Assembly: GCA_963696325.1 (NCBI GenBank)
Contig: CAVOJV010000027.1
Span: 1 to 47,374 of the forward strand
Length of the DNA stretch: 47,374 nucleotides
Direction: 5' to 3'
Origin: CAVOJV01 sp963696325
GTDB taxonomy: Bacteria > Pseudomonadota > Gammaproteobacteria > Competibacterales > Competibacteraceae
Shown one piece after another: positions 36,535 through 47,044 of this stretch (position 1 is its first letter; every line of letters begins with the position of its first letter). The notes under the pieces are model-generated. The model was not told the origin of the DNA. It was given only the letters and a program-made list of their open reading frames with translations, and did no database searches. Position numbers and translations under genes: made by a program.

Positions 36535-36696
36535 AACCGTCGACGAAGAGTACCGCACCGATGGAACGGATTCCGAAACGATCACCAGGGCCGTTTCTCC
36601 AGGCCGTTCACGTTCCCACGCCGTACGGTTCACCACGCTACCCGTTACCCCGCGATTGTGGCGGTGCCCCGACTACATTGACCCGTACGGGAGTCG

Positions 36697-37014
36697 CTAG
36701 TCGTCACCCAGACGGAATCCGATACGTCGCTTCATCGGAGGCACGAGCGGAGCCATGAGTTGCCGAATGGCATCGCAGACGACCCTGAACTGCGCGTCGT
36801 ACTTCTGCTCCAGATCATCCAAGCGACGAGCCAGTTCCTTGTGCGTTGTGAGCATCTCGCGGAGGTGAACGAAAGCCCTCATGATCTCGATGTTGACGTC
36901 AATTGCCCGCTGACTGTTAAGAACGCTCGAGAGCATGGCGACATCCTGTTCAGTGAACGCGTAAGGTGCTCGGCGTAAGCCCATCTTGGCGGACGGATTG
37001 GACATCACAATCTG
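36697..37014 (-). pseudogene. ORF6N-domain protein, C-terminal part
   Basis: The minus strand reads KMGLRRAPYAFTEQDVAMLS, SSVLNSQRAIDVNIEIMRAF, VHLREMLTTHKELARRLDDL and ends PPMKRRIGFRLGDD at 36697. This is the second half of ORF6N (phage antirepressor-like) proteins, where YAFTEQGVAMLSSVL is the conserved core. The first 60 or so residues of the usual N-terminus are missing upstream of 37014. Such genes are widespread on phages and islands. Confidence 0.72.
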
Positions 37015-37156
37015 TCATCTCCAAGAGCTCTCCTAAGCCGGCCCGGGCAAGCGGCCAAGGCAGAAAGCACAGCCGGCATCAGCCGCCACAGCGTTTCGGA
37101 GTTTCCTGTATCTCGGTATCGCTCTCTTGAAGCATTGAGAGCGATACGCACTTCAT

Positions 37157-37330
37157 TCAGCCGGCGGAGAGTGCGGCTCGGATCAGCGCCAAAATGGCGG
37201 CCTTGATGGGCTCGGGCAACTGCGGCCAAGCTGCGACCACGGCCGACGAGGAGGGGTCGAGGGGGGCATCCCGTACGTCCACTGCGCCGGATTCTGCGCG
37301 CTTTCGCGAACCGATTGAATCCCCCGTGTT
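37157..37330 (-). pseudogene. Short C-terminal reading frame beside the right repeat
   Basis: The minus strand reads SRKRAESGAVDVRDAPLDPS, then AVVAAWPQLPEPIKAAILAL and IRAALSAG before the stop at 37157. The AWPxLPExIKAxI phrase reminds me of C-terminal tails of planctomycete integrase-like proteins, but I cannot verify this. Upstream it runs into the tRNA-derived repeat, so the main body is missing. Confidence 0.35.
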
Positions 37331-37338
37331 TTCTGAGA

Positions 37339-37370
37339 GGGTTCGATTCCCATGCACTTCCGCCATTTTC
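37339..37370 (+). other. Candidate attR: duplicated tRNA-Sec 3' end
   Basis: An exact 32-base copy of 32811-32842 in the same orientation. The preceding bases do not form the rest of a tRNA, so this is a fragment, as expected for the far end of an island integrated at a tRNA gene. Confidence 0.6.
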
Positions 37371-38359
37371 AGCGCAACTCGATTCTTCCGACTTCCGGAG
37401 CGATGGACAGGTCAGCATGGTCGACACGCTGGTCTTTTCGGGACAGCCAAGCGACAAACAACGCCAGCCATTGATCGGTCCCACCGCCTTTCTGCCCACA
37501 CCAAATCCGTGGCCGCCCTTCGCGAATAGGTGCATTTCGACCGGGACCTTGTTTTCGAACAGCTTTTGGGCATAGAGCGTGGATTCTTCGACCTTGCACG
37601 TCTCATCATCGTAGGCGTGCACGAGGAACGCCGGGGGAGTCGCCTGGTCAACAAGGTCGAGCAAGCGGTTCTGGGCCAGTTCCTCCGTTGTCAGTTTTCG
37701 GAAGTACAAGCTCTCCTCCAACCACTTGATGTTTTCTTCGGATTGGTTGGTCACGCCGTAGATGAGGCCGGAGAAAGTCGGGTTCTCTTCCGGATCCGCA
37801 TTTTCCACAGACTGGTCACCGTTGCCAGATGACTGCCGGCAGAAAATCCGACCACGCCGACTTGGTTCTTATCGATACCGTACTTGACGGATTGCTGCCG
37901 AAGCAGCTTCAGGGCTCTTCGCGTGTCCGCCAGAGGCACCCTCTCCGGCCGATCCGAGGATTTCGGATCGGGCAGTCGATACTTCAGCACGGCTGCCGTG
38001 ATCCCCTGTTCCGCCAGAAGCTTGGCGACATCATATCCCTCATGATGGATGGCCACTACGGAGTAGTTGCCGCCCGGAATAATGACGACGCCGACTCCCG
38101 TGTTTTTTTCCGCGTTCGTTGAAAAAATCGTCAGGGTCGGCTCGGTGACATTCGCGACACACAGGGCTCCCCATGCGGATTGTTCCCGCTCGATCAATCG
38201 GTTGTCCTTGGAGTAGGGCTTCGGTTGGCCCTCCCACAATCGGACGACATCCTGAGCGTCGACACCCGGGAGAAAGCACACGCAACCCATCAAAAACTGA
38301 ACGGGGAAGGTTCTTGGCACAGGTTGTTCCTCAAAAAACTCTCTGCCCCACATCGGCAT
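37369..38359 (-). CDS. Alpha/beta-hydrolase, acetylxylan esterase/BD-FAE-like (frameshifts)
   Basis: About 325 residues. Near the N-terminus is a hydrophobic stretch (VQFLMGCVCFLPGVDAQD), likely an export signal with the start misread. The fold is clear: VGVVIIPGGNYSVVAIHHEG (oxyanion-hole GG), VLKYRLPDP, the nucleophile elbow GVVGFSAGSHLATV, VHAYDDETC (acid) and GGHGFGVGRK (histidine). Frameshifts lie near 37800 and 37495; the corrected C-terminus is DQWLALFVAWLSRKDQ to IELR, with the stop at 37369-37371. The stop therefore overlaps the right tRNA-derived repeat. Related planctomycete enzymes deacetylate plant or algal polysaccharides; the substrate here is inferred only from family. Confidence 0.78.
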
Positions 38360-38733
38360 TCCCAGGCCGCGGGAACTGTACGCAATCCGTCGTGGTGCAG
38401 GGGCAACTTTCTCATTGCCTCACGCCCTGTTCGTTTGGGGGGGGTATTGTGTTGAGGGGGCAAAGCAGTATCAATTGAGGAGACTCTAGGGACGTCGTGT
38501 CCTGAAAGTGCCTCAAAAGACTGCAGTCGTCGATACATGAACCCGATGCAGCGTGTTAGGCCGGTGTATTGACCCACTGACTCCGCGCTGGTCGTCTGCC
38601 TCGGACGGCGCCAGTCAGACGGGGTGATCCGCACCGACCGCCGTTGACAGGCCAGCGGGGGTTCGTCCACCCCCAACTGTGAAGGTCCGCGAACAGAGCA
38701 CGTCGATGCCTCGATGCTGGAGCTAGTACTACG
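38360..38733. other. Intergenic region, no gene supported
   Basis: The region between the divergent esterase and ligase genes contains an eight-base G-run near 38437 and open frames without conserved character. The long minus frame crossing it has unnatural composition and is rejected. It presumably holds both promoters, but I see no convincing boxes. Confidence 0.4.
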
Positions 38734-41700
38734 GTGAACCTCGATCGCTTTTTTGCCCCCTATTCTCCCCCGCCGAGCTCGAATATTGTCGAGGTCTTGG
38801 ACCATTGGGCGGCTCGAGCGCCCGGACCAAGTGGCGTTCTATTTCAGTGACGGCGACGGTGGCGAAGAGCGGATCACGTATGCCGAGCTGCAGCGCGCCT
38901 CACGCGGGATCGCTGCCGAAATGCTGCGGCGCGGCCTGACGGGGCAGCGGGCGATTCTCATGTTTCCGCCGGGCCTCGAATTCGTCAAGGCGTTTTACGG
39001 GTGCATGTGCGCTGGGGTGGTGGCCGTGCCGGCGTTCACGCCGCGCAGAAACCGCAATGTGCAGCGATTGCAGGCCATTTCCGACGACGCCCAGGCCAGT
39101 CTGGCCTTGACGGTGGCGGACGTGATGGATCGCACGCAAGGAATGCTCGACGAAACTCCCAGTCTGAGGGATTTGGATTGGCTGGCCGTGGACGAGATCT
39201 CCACGGATCGAGCCGACTCGTACGTGGCCCCCAAGTTGTCGCAGGATCAACTGGCGATCCTGCAATACACGTCCGGCTCGACCGGCACGCCCAAAGGCGT
39301 GATGCTCTCGCACGGGAACATCATGTACAACGTGACGGTCATCGTGTACTCCTTTGAACCCACGCAGGCGGGTTTGGGTCTGACTTGGCTTCCCACCTAC
39401 CACGACATGGGACTCGTCGGTGGGGTGCTCCAACCGCTTTACATTCGGCCGGCCCAACGTGTTGATGTCCCCCATGGCGTTTCTGCAGAAGCCCGTTCGC
39501 TGGCTGCGGGCGATCACCAAGTACGGGGCGACGATCAGCGGCGGACCGAATTTCGCCTACGACCTGTGTGCTCAGAAGATTACCGACGAGGAAATGGAGG
39601 GCCTGGATCTCAGCAGCTGGCAGGTCGCGTTTAATGGTGCCGAGCCGATCCGACCGGCCACGTTGTCGGCGTTTTGTGAGCGATTCGCCCCGGTCGGCTT
39701 TCGTGAACAGGCGTTTTTCCCGTGTTACGGCATGGCGGAGACGACGTTGATCGTGACCGGAGCCTACATGCGGAAATCGCCCACCATCGGGCGGTTCGAC
39801 GGCAAGGCGTTGGACGAACACCGTGTGATCCCCGTGCCTTCGGGCCACGAGAACGAGCGGCTCTTGGTGGGGTGCGGACGGGTTTTCCCCGAAGAAGAGG
39901 TGTTGATCGTCGAACCGGAAACCTGCGTCCCCTTGCCCGAGCATCAGGTGGGTGAAGTCTGGGTCCGCAGCCCCAGCGTGGGTTTGGGCTATTGGCAGAA
40001 GGCCGAGGCGACCGCAGGAGACGTTTCGCGGTCGATCTGGCCGGCGGGGACGCCGATAAAGTTCTACCTGCGAACTGGGGATCTGGGATTCCTCGGCGGC
40101 GGCGAGCTGTTTGTCACCGGCCGGCTCAAAGACCTGATCATCGTCCGCGGTGTGAATCGCTATCCGCAGGATATCGAGCGGACGGTGGAGCAATCGGACA
40201 ACCGGTTGCAGGCGGGGGCGGTCGGTGCCTTTGCCGTGGAATCCGGCAATCAGGAACGGCTGATCATTGTGGCGGAAACCGAACGGCGTCGCCAGAAAGA
40301 CTGGTCCGACGTCATCGACAAGGTCCGCCGCAGCGTGACGGCCGAACACGAGTTGCCTCCGGACGGTGTGGTGCTGGTGCGTTTCGGATCCATTCCCAAG
40401 ACCTCCAGTGGCAAGATCCAGCGCAGCGCCTGCCGCGAAGCGTTTATCAAGGGCGAGCTGCAGATTCTGGCCCAGTGGTTCAGTTGGGACCCGCAGGCGG
40501 GCACTTCCCGAACGGCCGCGGCCGGCAAGGCCGCTCCGCGCGAAAGTGACGGGGACACGCCGCTCGCGGAACCGGCCGAACGCATCGTGCGTGAGGTCTT
40601 GGAGCATGTGCGAGCCGTCGCTCGCGAGCGGGCGGTCAACTTGACCCTGGATACGAATATTGTCGTCGACCTGGGATTGGACTCGCTCGAGCGGATGCAG
40701 ATTGCCAACTCGTTGGAAGAGACTTTCGGCGGCCGTTTCCCGGAGGAAGTGCTGCAGCAGATCGAGACCTGTCGCGAGACGGCGTTGGCGATCGAGAAGT
40801 ACATCGGGGCCGCCCCCCGCGTGGATGGACGCTTCCGCCAACGGCCCGAGACCGTCGGCCAGGCAGAGATTCCTCAGGAGTACTATGAATTCGCGCGGAT
40901 GCCTGAGTACGTGAAGCTCAAACAGACCCAGGCCATGCTGGTGGCCACGGGCATTCCGAATCCGTTTTTCAGCGTCCATGAATCGGTCACGAATGATCGC
41001 ACGTCGATCGCTGGCCGGAAGTTGATCAGCTTTGCCAGCTACAACTATTTGGGCATGTCGGGCGACCCGGTGGTGTCGGCGGCGGCCAAGCAGGCCATCG
41101 ACCGTTTCGGGACGAGCGTATCGGCCAGTCGACTGGTGTCGGGCGAAAAGCCTCTGCATCGGCAGTTGGAGCAGGGACTGGCCAGCTTCATTGGCACCGA
41201 AGACGCCGTGTGCCTGGTGGGCGGACATGCCACCAACGAGACGACCATCGGTCATTTGCTGGGGCCGGGCGACTTGATCGTCCACGATGCGTTGGCGCAC
41301 AACAGTATCATCCAGGGCGCCATCCTGTCGGGGGCTCGACGGCGACCGTTCCCGCACAACGACTGGCAGGCGCTGGACCAACTGCTGAAGGAGATTCGTC
41401 GGGATTATCGCCGCGTGCTGGTCGCCATCGAAGGGGTGTACAGCATGGACGGGGATTATCCCGATCTGCCCCGTTTTGTGGACGTCAAGCAACGTCACAA
41501 GGCGTTGCTGATGGTCGACGAAGCACATTCGATCGGGACCATGGGACCGCACGGACGGGGGATTGGTGAGCATTTTGACATCGACCCGCGGTCGGTCGAC
41601 ATCTGGATGGGAACGTTGAGCAAGTCCTTTGGCAGCTGTGGTGGGTACATTGCGGGGAGTCGCGAACTGGTGGAGTACTTGAAGTACACGGCTCCGGGTT

Positions 41701-42320
41701 TTGTCTACAGCGTGGGCATGCCTCCCTCGAATGCCGCGGCGGCACTGGCGTCGCTGCGGCTGATCGAAGAGGATCCGGAACGTGTGGCCCGCGTCCAGGA
41801 CCGTTCGCGGAAGTTCCTCCAGTTGGCCAAGCGTCTCGGGCTCAACACGGGAACGAGCCACAACACGCCGGTGATCCCCGTGATCGTGGGGAATTCGCTC
41901 CACGCGTTGCAGTTGTCCCGCAGATTGTTCGAGCGCGGCATCAACGTGCAACCGATCCTGTACCCGGCGGTGGAAGAGCATGCGGTGCGGTTGCGATTCT
42001 TCGTGACGGCCTGCCACACGGACGAGCAGATTGAGCAGACGGTGGCGGCGGTGGCTGAGGAACTCGTGAAGATCAGACCCGCAGTGCGTTCAGCCGCGGT
42101 CGAGTGGATCGAACTCGCCGACCTCCGCGCCGTCGACCAATCCCGCGGCTCAGCACGCTGCCGGCTGATCGGGTCCGATCACGCTGTTGCGATCGGCGGC
42201 CAGCACGACCGACGTGTGCGTGACGCGGCCGCTATTGCATTGCCCCACCGAGACCATAGAATGATTCTCAACGGTGCGAAAACGGCCTCGGTAGTGCGCA
42301 TTCGTGGACACCAGGGCTGA
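38734..42320 (+). CDS. Fused fatty-acyl-AMP ligase / acyl carrier protein / alpha-oxoamine synthase (two frameshifts)
   Basis: About 1195 residues. GTG 38734 (NLDRFFAPYSPPPSSNIVEV) is preferred to the TTG at 38753. Residues 1-580 are a fatty-acyl-AMP ligase: LQYTSGSTGTPKGVMLSHGN, LPTYHDMGLVGGVLQPLY, RPNVLMSPMAFLQKPVRWL, FFPCYGMAETTLIVTG, YLRTGDLGFL, and SGKIQRSACR. Residues about 615-690 are an acyl carrier domain with DLGLDSLERMQIANSLEE (Ser as phosphopantetheine site). Residues about 720-1110 are a PLP alpha-oxoamine synthase (AONS/KBL/SPT family): SFASYNYLGMSGDPVV, VDEAHSIGTMGPHGRGIGEH, and GTLSKSFGSCGGYIAG (PLP lysine). Frameshifts are near 38817 and 39450. The architecture implies activation of a fatty acid, loading on the ACP, and decarboxylative condensation with an amino acid. 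The last 70 residues look unlike the family and may lie past a missed stop. Confidence 0.87.
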
Positions 42321-42355
42321 CCGGTTTTTTTCCTTGAACAGGCGAGGAATTCAAC

Positions 42356-42538
42356 TTGCTTACCGAAGCAGAAGTCCGGCGTAGTTACCAGTTGATTTTG
42401 AAGAAGGCGGACGCGGACCCGGAGGCGTTCGACAAGGCCGAGGCCCTGCTGGATGAACTGCGACCGGAGAGCCCGCTGCGTCATCGCCTGCTGGGCGAAA
42501 TCAGCGAACTCCGCCGGCTCGCGGCGTCCAAGTCCTGA
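42356..42538 (+). CDS. Small hypothetical protein
   Basis: A 60-residue ORF from TTG 42356, with GAGGAA about 7 bases upstream: LTEAEVRRSYQLILKKADAD and KAEALLDELRPESPLRHRLL, ending ELRRLAASKS. It is fully helical and highly charged. It lies 35 bases after the fused synthase and may be co-transcribed with it. No family recognised. Confidence 0.5.
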   Translation: MLTEAEVRRSYQLILKKADADPEAFDKAEALLDELRPESPLRHRLLGEISELRRLAASKS

Positions 42539-42629
42539 GAACCGCAGAGAATACGGTCCGACGCGGATCGGCCGACTCGGCCGTCTGGCCAGACTGGCCG
42601 ACCCGTGAGCTGCACATGGTCCCGGCGCG

Positions 42630-42667
42630 AGAAGAAAACCACAGGCGTCTTGGAAGACGCCTGTGGC
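42630..42667 (-). terminator. Rho-independent terminator of the outer-membrane protein gene
   Basis: CCACAGGCGTCTT-GG-AAGACGCCTGTGG is a perfect hairpin (42639-42666). On the minus strand it is followed by GGTTTTCTTCTC, a T-rich tail, so it terminates transcription coming from the gene at 42716-43862. Confidence 0.75.
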
Positions 42668-42715
42668 AAGTCAGTTGCGGTTGCTACGATGCTCGGTTCG
42701 GCGTGTGTCCTGGCA

Positions 42716-43862
42716 CTATCGATTCCAGGTCACGCCCATCGTGAAGCCGTACATGATCACGTCTTGATTGTTGTCTCGGATGTTAATCCCGCGGCCGATT
42801 CCCTGGCCGAAGTCCATGAATTCCGCACCACCTCGCATCGAGATATCGCGGGTCAAACGGTAGGCCGCGTCGAACCGCAATTCCATGCCAAACACGAACT
42901 CCGCATTGTGGCTCGCGCTGCCTTCCTCGATGTTCACCACCGATCGGGAATCTGTGTCCTCGGCTGGGGAGTTGTGCCACCATAAATACGTTGTGACGTC
43001 TTGTCGACATTGTTCCAGTTCTGGAAGTTCTGCAGCGCGAAGGCCTTGAAGTCGCCCGAGAAGTTCCAGCGGCGATAGTCCTTGTCCCAGTGGACACCCA
43101 GTTGGCCGCCGAGCATGTCGTTCTGTACACCGGCTTGCAGCGAAAACAGTTGCTCCGTCGTGCCGGCAGCTCCCACGAATCGGACGGCAGCGACGGTGCG
43201 GAATCACGATGGAAACCGTTCTCGTCGTATCGCAGGTATGTATCTCGCTGGATAGAAATCGACGAACTTCACATACCGCAGGCCGACAAAGGGAGTCAAA
43301 CGCGCTCCGTAGTGGAGTTGATCGAGCTCCCACGTGCGATTCAGTTCCGCTCCCGTCAAGTCCGCCACGTTGACGCTGTTGGTAACCAGGTAATCGCGGG
43401 AGCCGGTAAGTCGCAGGTTGTTATCCGCGCAGCGGGAAGATCGGTGCTTCGATCGGAATCCCGGTCGTCATGTCTCGGTTGAGACGTTCCGCCACGTACG
43501 ACCACGTTTTCGTTCGGCCCGTCGATGTGCCAAACGGTGAAGATCCACCCCTTCTGGTCGTCGTCGACGTACCCGATGTCAAAACGATTCCCCCAGGTGA
43601 AATCGCCCATCTTGTTGGACAGATCGTACGAGTCGTTCGGTCGCTGTACGTTCATGTACACGCGATCGTAGTCGGCGAACCAGCCCGTTTTTGCGGTTGG
43701 CCCGCCTCCGTACGTGTCGACGTCCGCCGGTGCAAAGAACTGGAAATCCGACTCGATCGGCGGAAAGGCAAATGGCTTGAACAACTCGGCATGCACGTTA
43801 GAAGCCAGCGCCAGAGTCGTTACCAACGCCGCCAGCCCGGACGTTAATCTTGTGATCGACAT
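42716..43862 (-). CDS. Planctomycete outer-membrane beta-barrel protein (several frameshifts)
   Basis: About 380 residues. ATG 43862 begins a signal peptide (SGLAALVTTLALASNVHAEL). The visible parts alternate aromatic and polar residues like barrel strands: FFAPADVDTYGGGPTAKTGW, NRFDIGYVDDDQKGWIFTVW, NNLRLTGSRDYLVTNSVNVA, RTWELDQLHYGARLTPFVGL, LQAGVQNDMLGGQLGVHWDK, NFSGDFKAFALQNFQNW, AEFVFGMELRFDAAYRLTRD and DVIMYGFTMGVTWNR at the C-terminus. Frameshifts are near 43475, 43435, 43235, 43180 and 42980, and the motifs resume each time. It resembles the large planctomycete family of BBP7-like porin-type proteins; the function is unknown. A terminator follows. Confidence 0.7.
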
Positions 43863-44602
43863 GGTTCCGTTCCACCCTCGGCTATCGCGTTTGGTCAGCC
43901 ACGCCGCGTAGATGCCAGCGACGTGGAACTACTTCTCTTTGTGACGGTAGTATCGGATGTGCGCGTCGTAGAAGTTGAGTAAGAACGGTAAGCCTTGCTG
44001 AAATTCCGGTTGATTTGTTCCCACGGTCCGTTCTTCGGCAAGTATTTCGGAAACTGGGAAGACTGCGTAATACTCGTCGGCAACTTCAGACGCTTTCACA
44101 GCCAGATATGGAGATATCTATCGGTTAGAAGGAGAGTGCCGGTGGTGCCTAACCGGAGGAAAACTCCGCTTGTGCCTGCGGCCACCCTTCGGAAATCGGC
44201 CTGCGGACCGGGTCGGGCTCCACCGGCGGCGCTCCGGAGCGGCCCAGAAGCGCAGAAAAATGGCCTCCTCAGGCGGGGCAGGTCCTGGGAGGCCGCGACT
44301 CAGAGTGGGTCCTCTGAGTGATGTTCCCACTATGATTCGATTCCGCCGAAAATCAAACGCGTCGGCTGGTTTTTTCATCCGCCGAGGCGGCTTCCGCCGT
44401 TTGCCGAATCCGACGCGTTCGGCGTATACTTCACGGCACGCTTGGTGGGGCGCGGAGCCGCCTCCGCAACGGGGCCACCTCCGCGACATTCGCCGCGGTT
44501 TGTCCGATGGCGACGGGACTCTGAACGTCAGGTCCTGACAATGGGGGGATTGAATCGGTCGTTTCGAGAATTCGTTCCTTTTCCGTTCTGAGTACTTATA
44601 CG
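43863..44602. other. 740-base intergenic region with strong hairpins
   Basis: No convincing gene. Two adjacent hairpins stand out: GGCCTCCTCAGG…CCTGGGAGGCC (about 44261-44293) and CTCAGAG-TGGGTC-CTCTGAG (about 44298-44318). They may be a terminator pair or a structured RNA. The TraB-like gene starts at 44603; no clear ribosome-binding site is seen before it. Confidence 0.45.
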
Positions 44603-45608
44603 ATGAGACAGCTTAACTGGCTTTCGAGGACAGCTCTGGCGATCGTCTGCTTGCTGGGTGCGCCGGCGGTGGCGGGCAGCGATGAGCCGGCCAGCACTTC
44701 GCCGGCACCGGCCGCAAAGGAAGACGCTGCCACGAAATTCTTGCGTATTCGCCGCGATGATCAGCAGCAGCCCGTCGCGCTGGAGACGGCGGTGACGCGG
44801 TACGTGCCGAAGCCGAGCACGGATCAGTAGTCAAGGCGGCGCCGGCCAAGGTGGCCGTGGATTTGATCGGTGCCGTACATGTGGGGGAGCCCCAGTACTA
44901 TGACCAGCTGAACGAGTTGTTTCAGAAATACGACGTCGTGCTCTACGAGCTGGTGGCGCCGGAAGGAACGCGTGTCATTTCCGGGCAGCCGCGCGACAAT
45001 ACGAACCCGGTCAGTTTCCTGCAGAACATCATGAAGAACGTGTTGAAACTCGAGTTTCAGCTGGACGGGATCGATTACAGTCGGCCCAACCTGGTGCATG
45101 CCGACATGTCACCGCAGGAGTTTTCGCAGAGCATGAAGGACCGCGGCGAGAGTTTTCTGAGTTTGTTCTTTCGCGTGCTGGCCGATTCGATGGCGATGCA
45201 GGCCAAGCGGGGCAGCGGCAGTAACAGCTCGGAGGTCGAGTTGTTGGTGGCGCTGGTGGCCAAGGACCGGGCCTATCGCTTGAAGCGCATCATGGCCGAG
45301 CAGTTTGAGTCCATGGAGGATCAGATGTCGTCCCTCAGCGGCCCCAAGGCTCGACACTGATCACTGAACGTAACAAGAAGGCGCTGGAAGTCCTCCGCGA
45401 GCAGATCCAGCACGGCAAGCAGCGGATTGCCATCTTCTATGGTGCCGGGCATCTGTCGGATATGGAACAGCGACTCGATACGGATTTCGGGCTGCAGAAA
45501 GAGAACCAGCGATGGCTGGTGGCCTGGTCCATCGTTCGTGAGCCGAAACAGACTCCGGCCCCCGTCGAATCGGAGACGCCTGGTGGAGGCGGTGCCGGGG
45601 GCAAGTGA
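44603..45608 (+). CDS. TraB/PrgY/GumN-family protein with signal peptide (two frameshifts)
   Basis: About 334 residues. ATG 44603 opens a signal peptide (LSRTALAIVCLLGAPAVAGS). After a frameshift near 44828 the family motif DLIGAVHVGEPQYYDQLNEL (GxxH) appears, then YDVVLYELVAPEG. A long helical part follows (SPQEFSQSMKDRGESFLSLF), and after a second shift near 45345 comes IAIFYGAGHLSDMEQRL, the second GxxH motif. The end is Gly/Pro-rich, stopping at 45608. TraB/TIKI-like proteins are putative metal-dependent peptidases; an exported location is expected. The role in planctomycetes is unknown. Confidence 0.75.
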
Positions 45609-45799
45609 GCCCGGCCTGAGCCGTACGTCAGGGCGGTGTGCCAGCGGTCCGGGTTCCCCGCTGTGCGGGCCAAGCGGCGATCTGCCGCGGCGTCGCCCGG
45701 TGCCCGCAAATTTCGCCACGTCCCCCTTCCTTTACACCCGCCGGCCTTTCGTCCATACTGAGCGGGTTTGCCGACGGACGGGAACAGGAGCGAGCACGG

Positions 45800-46614
45800 A
45801 TGGCAGCACGCATCTCCATGAATGAACTGACGACCTATCGCTGGTCGTTCGATGAAGATGTGCAGCAGTACGCCGATGCGGGGCTGAGCGGTATCGCCGT
45901 ATGGCGGCAGAAACTGTCGGATTTCGGCGAGGAGAAGGGGATCGAACTGGTCTCCGAGTGCGGGTTGGACAGTCTCCAGCCTGCTGTGGGCCGGCGGATT
46001 CACGGGCAGTGACGGGCGGTCGCACAAGGAGAGCATCGAAGACGCTCAGGACGCGGTCCGGCTGGCTGCCCAGCTGAAATCGAATTGCCTGGTGGTCTAC
46101 AGCGGTCCGCGGGCCGGGCACACGCACAACCATGCCCGCCGTCTGTTGACCAACGCGCTGAAGGAACTGCTGCCGCACGCGGCGGAAGCGGGCGTGTGCC
46201 TGGCCATCGAGCCGGTGCACAGTCAGTGCGCCGCGGAATGGTCGTTCCTGACCGATCTCAGCGAAGTCGTGTCGTTGATCGAGAACTTCGATCATCCCCA
46301 GCTCAAGACTCTCCTTCGACACGTATTATTTCGGGACCGATCAGGCGGCCATGCAGCGTCTGACGCAATGGGTTCCGTACATGGGTATTGTGCATCTGGG
46401 TGATGCCCGGCATCTGCCGGACGGTGAACAGGATCGTTGCCCACTGGGAGCGGGGATCGTCCCGTTGCCGGGCATTGTCGCCACGTTGCTGGCCGCCGGT
46501 TACGAAGGTTTCTTTGACATCAAACTGATGGGACAGGAAATCGAAACGGTCGATTACCATGACTTGCTGCGGCAGAGTCGCGATGCTGTCACGCAGTTAT
46601 TTCATTCCGCGTAG
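45800..46614 (+). CDS. Sugar-phosphate isomerase/epimerase-like TIM-barrel protein (two frameshifts)
   Basis: About 271 residues. ATG 45800 (MAARISMNELTTYRWSFDED) is preceded by GGAGCGAG. Signs of the xylose-isomerase-like (AP endonuclease 2 fold) family are YADAGLSGIAVWRQKLSDFG, KSNCLVVYSGPRAGHTHNHA, GVCLAIEPVHSQCAAEWSFL (metal-binding Glu), YMGIVHLGDARHLPDGEQDR and GYEGFFDIKLMGQEIE. Frameshifts are near 45972 and 46312. The gene ends at 46614, ten bases before the release-factor-like gene. The natural substrate cannot be told; hexulose or inosose isomerases are close relatives. Confidence 0.78.
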
Positions 46615-46623
46615 TGCGTTATC

Positions 46624-47044
46624 GTGCTGGTTGTCGATCCCCAAATCCGGATTCCGGTGGATGAGTTCCGCTGGACGTTTACGCGCAGCGGGGGCCGGGC
46701 GGCCAGAATGTCAACAAGGTCAATTCCAAAGTCACGCTCCATTGGGATGTGGCCGGCTCACCGAGTCTGCCGGCCGACGTGCGGGAGCGATTCGTGGCCC
46801 GCTACGGGCCCGCATTAACGGGCAAGGTGAGATCGTGCTCCACAGTCAGCGCTACCGCGATCAGGGCCGCAATCGGGCCGACTGTCTGGAGAAGCTCCGT
46901 CAGCTGATCCTGGCCGTGCGGCACGCGCCGGTCCGCCGCCGGCGGACGGATCCCACCCGTGCGTCCCGCGAGCGACGTCTGCGGACCAAGCAGCACACGG
47001 CGGAGAAGAAGCGTTCGCGGCATGGACCAGCGCCGGGCGACTGA
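46624..47044 (+). CDS. arfB: ArfB-type class I release factor-like peptidyl-tRNA hydrolase (two frameshifts)
   Basis: About 140 residues. GTG 46624 (LVVDPQIRIPVDEFRWTFTR) leads to SGGPGGQNVNKVNSKVTLHW once one base is restored near 46692; this contains the GGQ motif. After a second shift near 46811 comes RINGQGEIVLHSQRYRDQGR and NRADCLEKLRQLI. The basic C-terminal tail (RRRRTDPTRASRERRLRTKQ, then KKRSR) matches ArfB/YaeJ, which inserts it in the empty mRNA channel of stalled ribosomes. There is no codon-recognition domain, as expected. It is probably translated with the upstream isomerase-like gene. Confidence 0.85.

Noticed and set aside
37300..37375. A second tRNA at 37.3 kb
   Set aside because: Only the T-arm side and acceptor 3' strand are present; no acceptor 5' strand, D-arm or anticodon arm precede them.
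38290..38805. 171-codon minus-strand frame in the esterase-ligase gap
   Set aside because: No conserved motif, overlaps the start of both flanking genes, low-complexity Ser/Arg composition.
39339..42017. An 892-codon open frame on the minus strand opposite the fused ligase/synthase gene
   Set aside because: It mirrors a gene with strong catalytic motifs on the plus strand. Its composition (rich in Arg, His, Gly, Pro) is that of an antisense shadow in GC-rich DNA.
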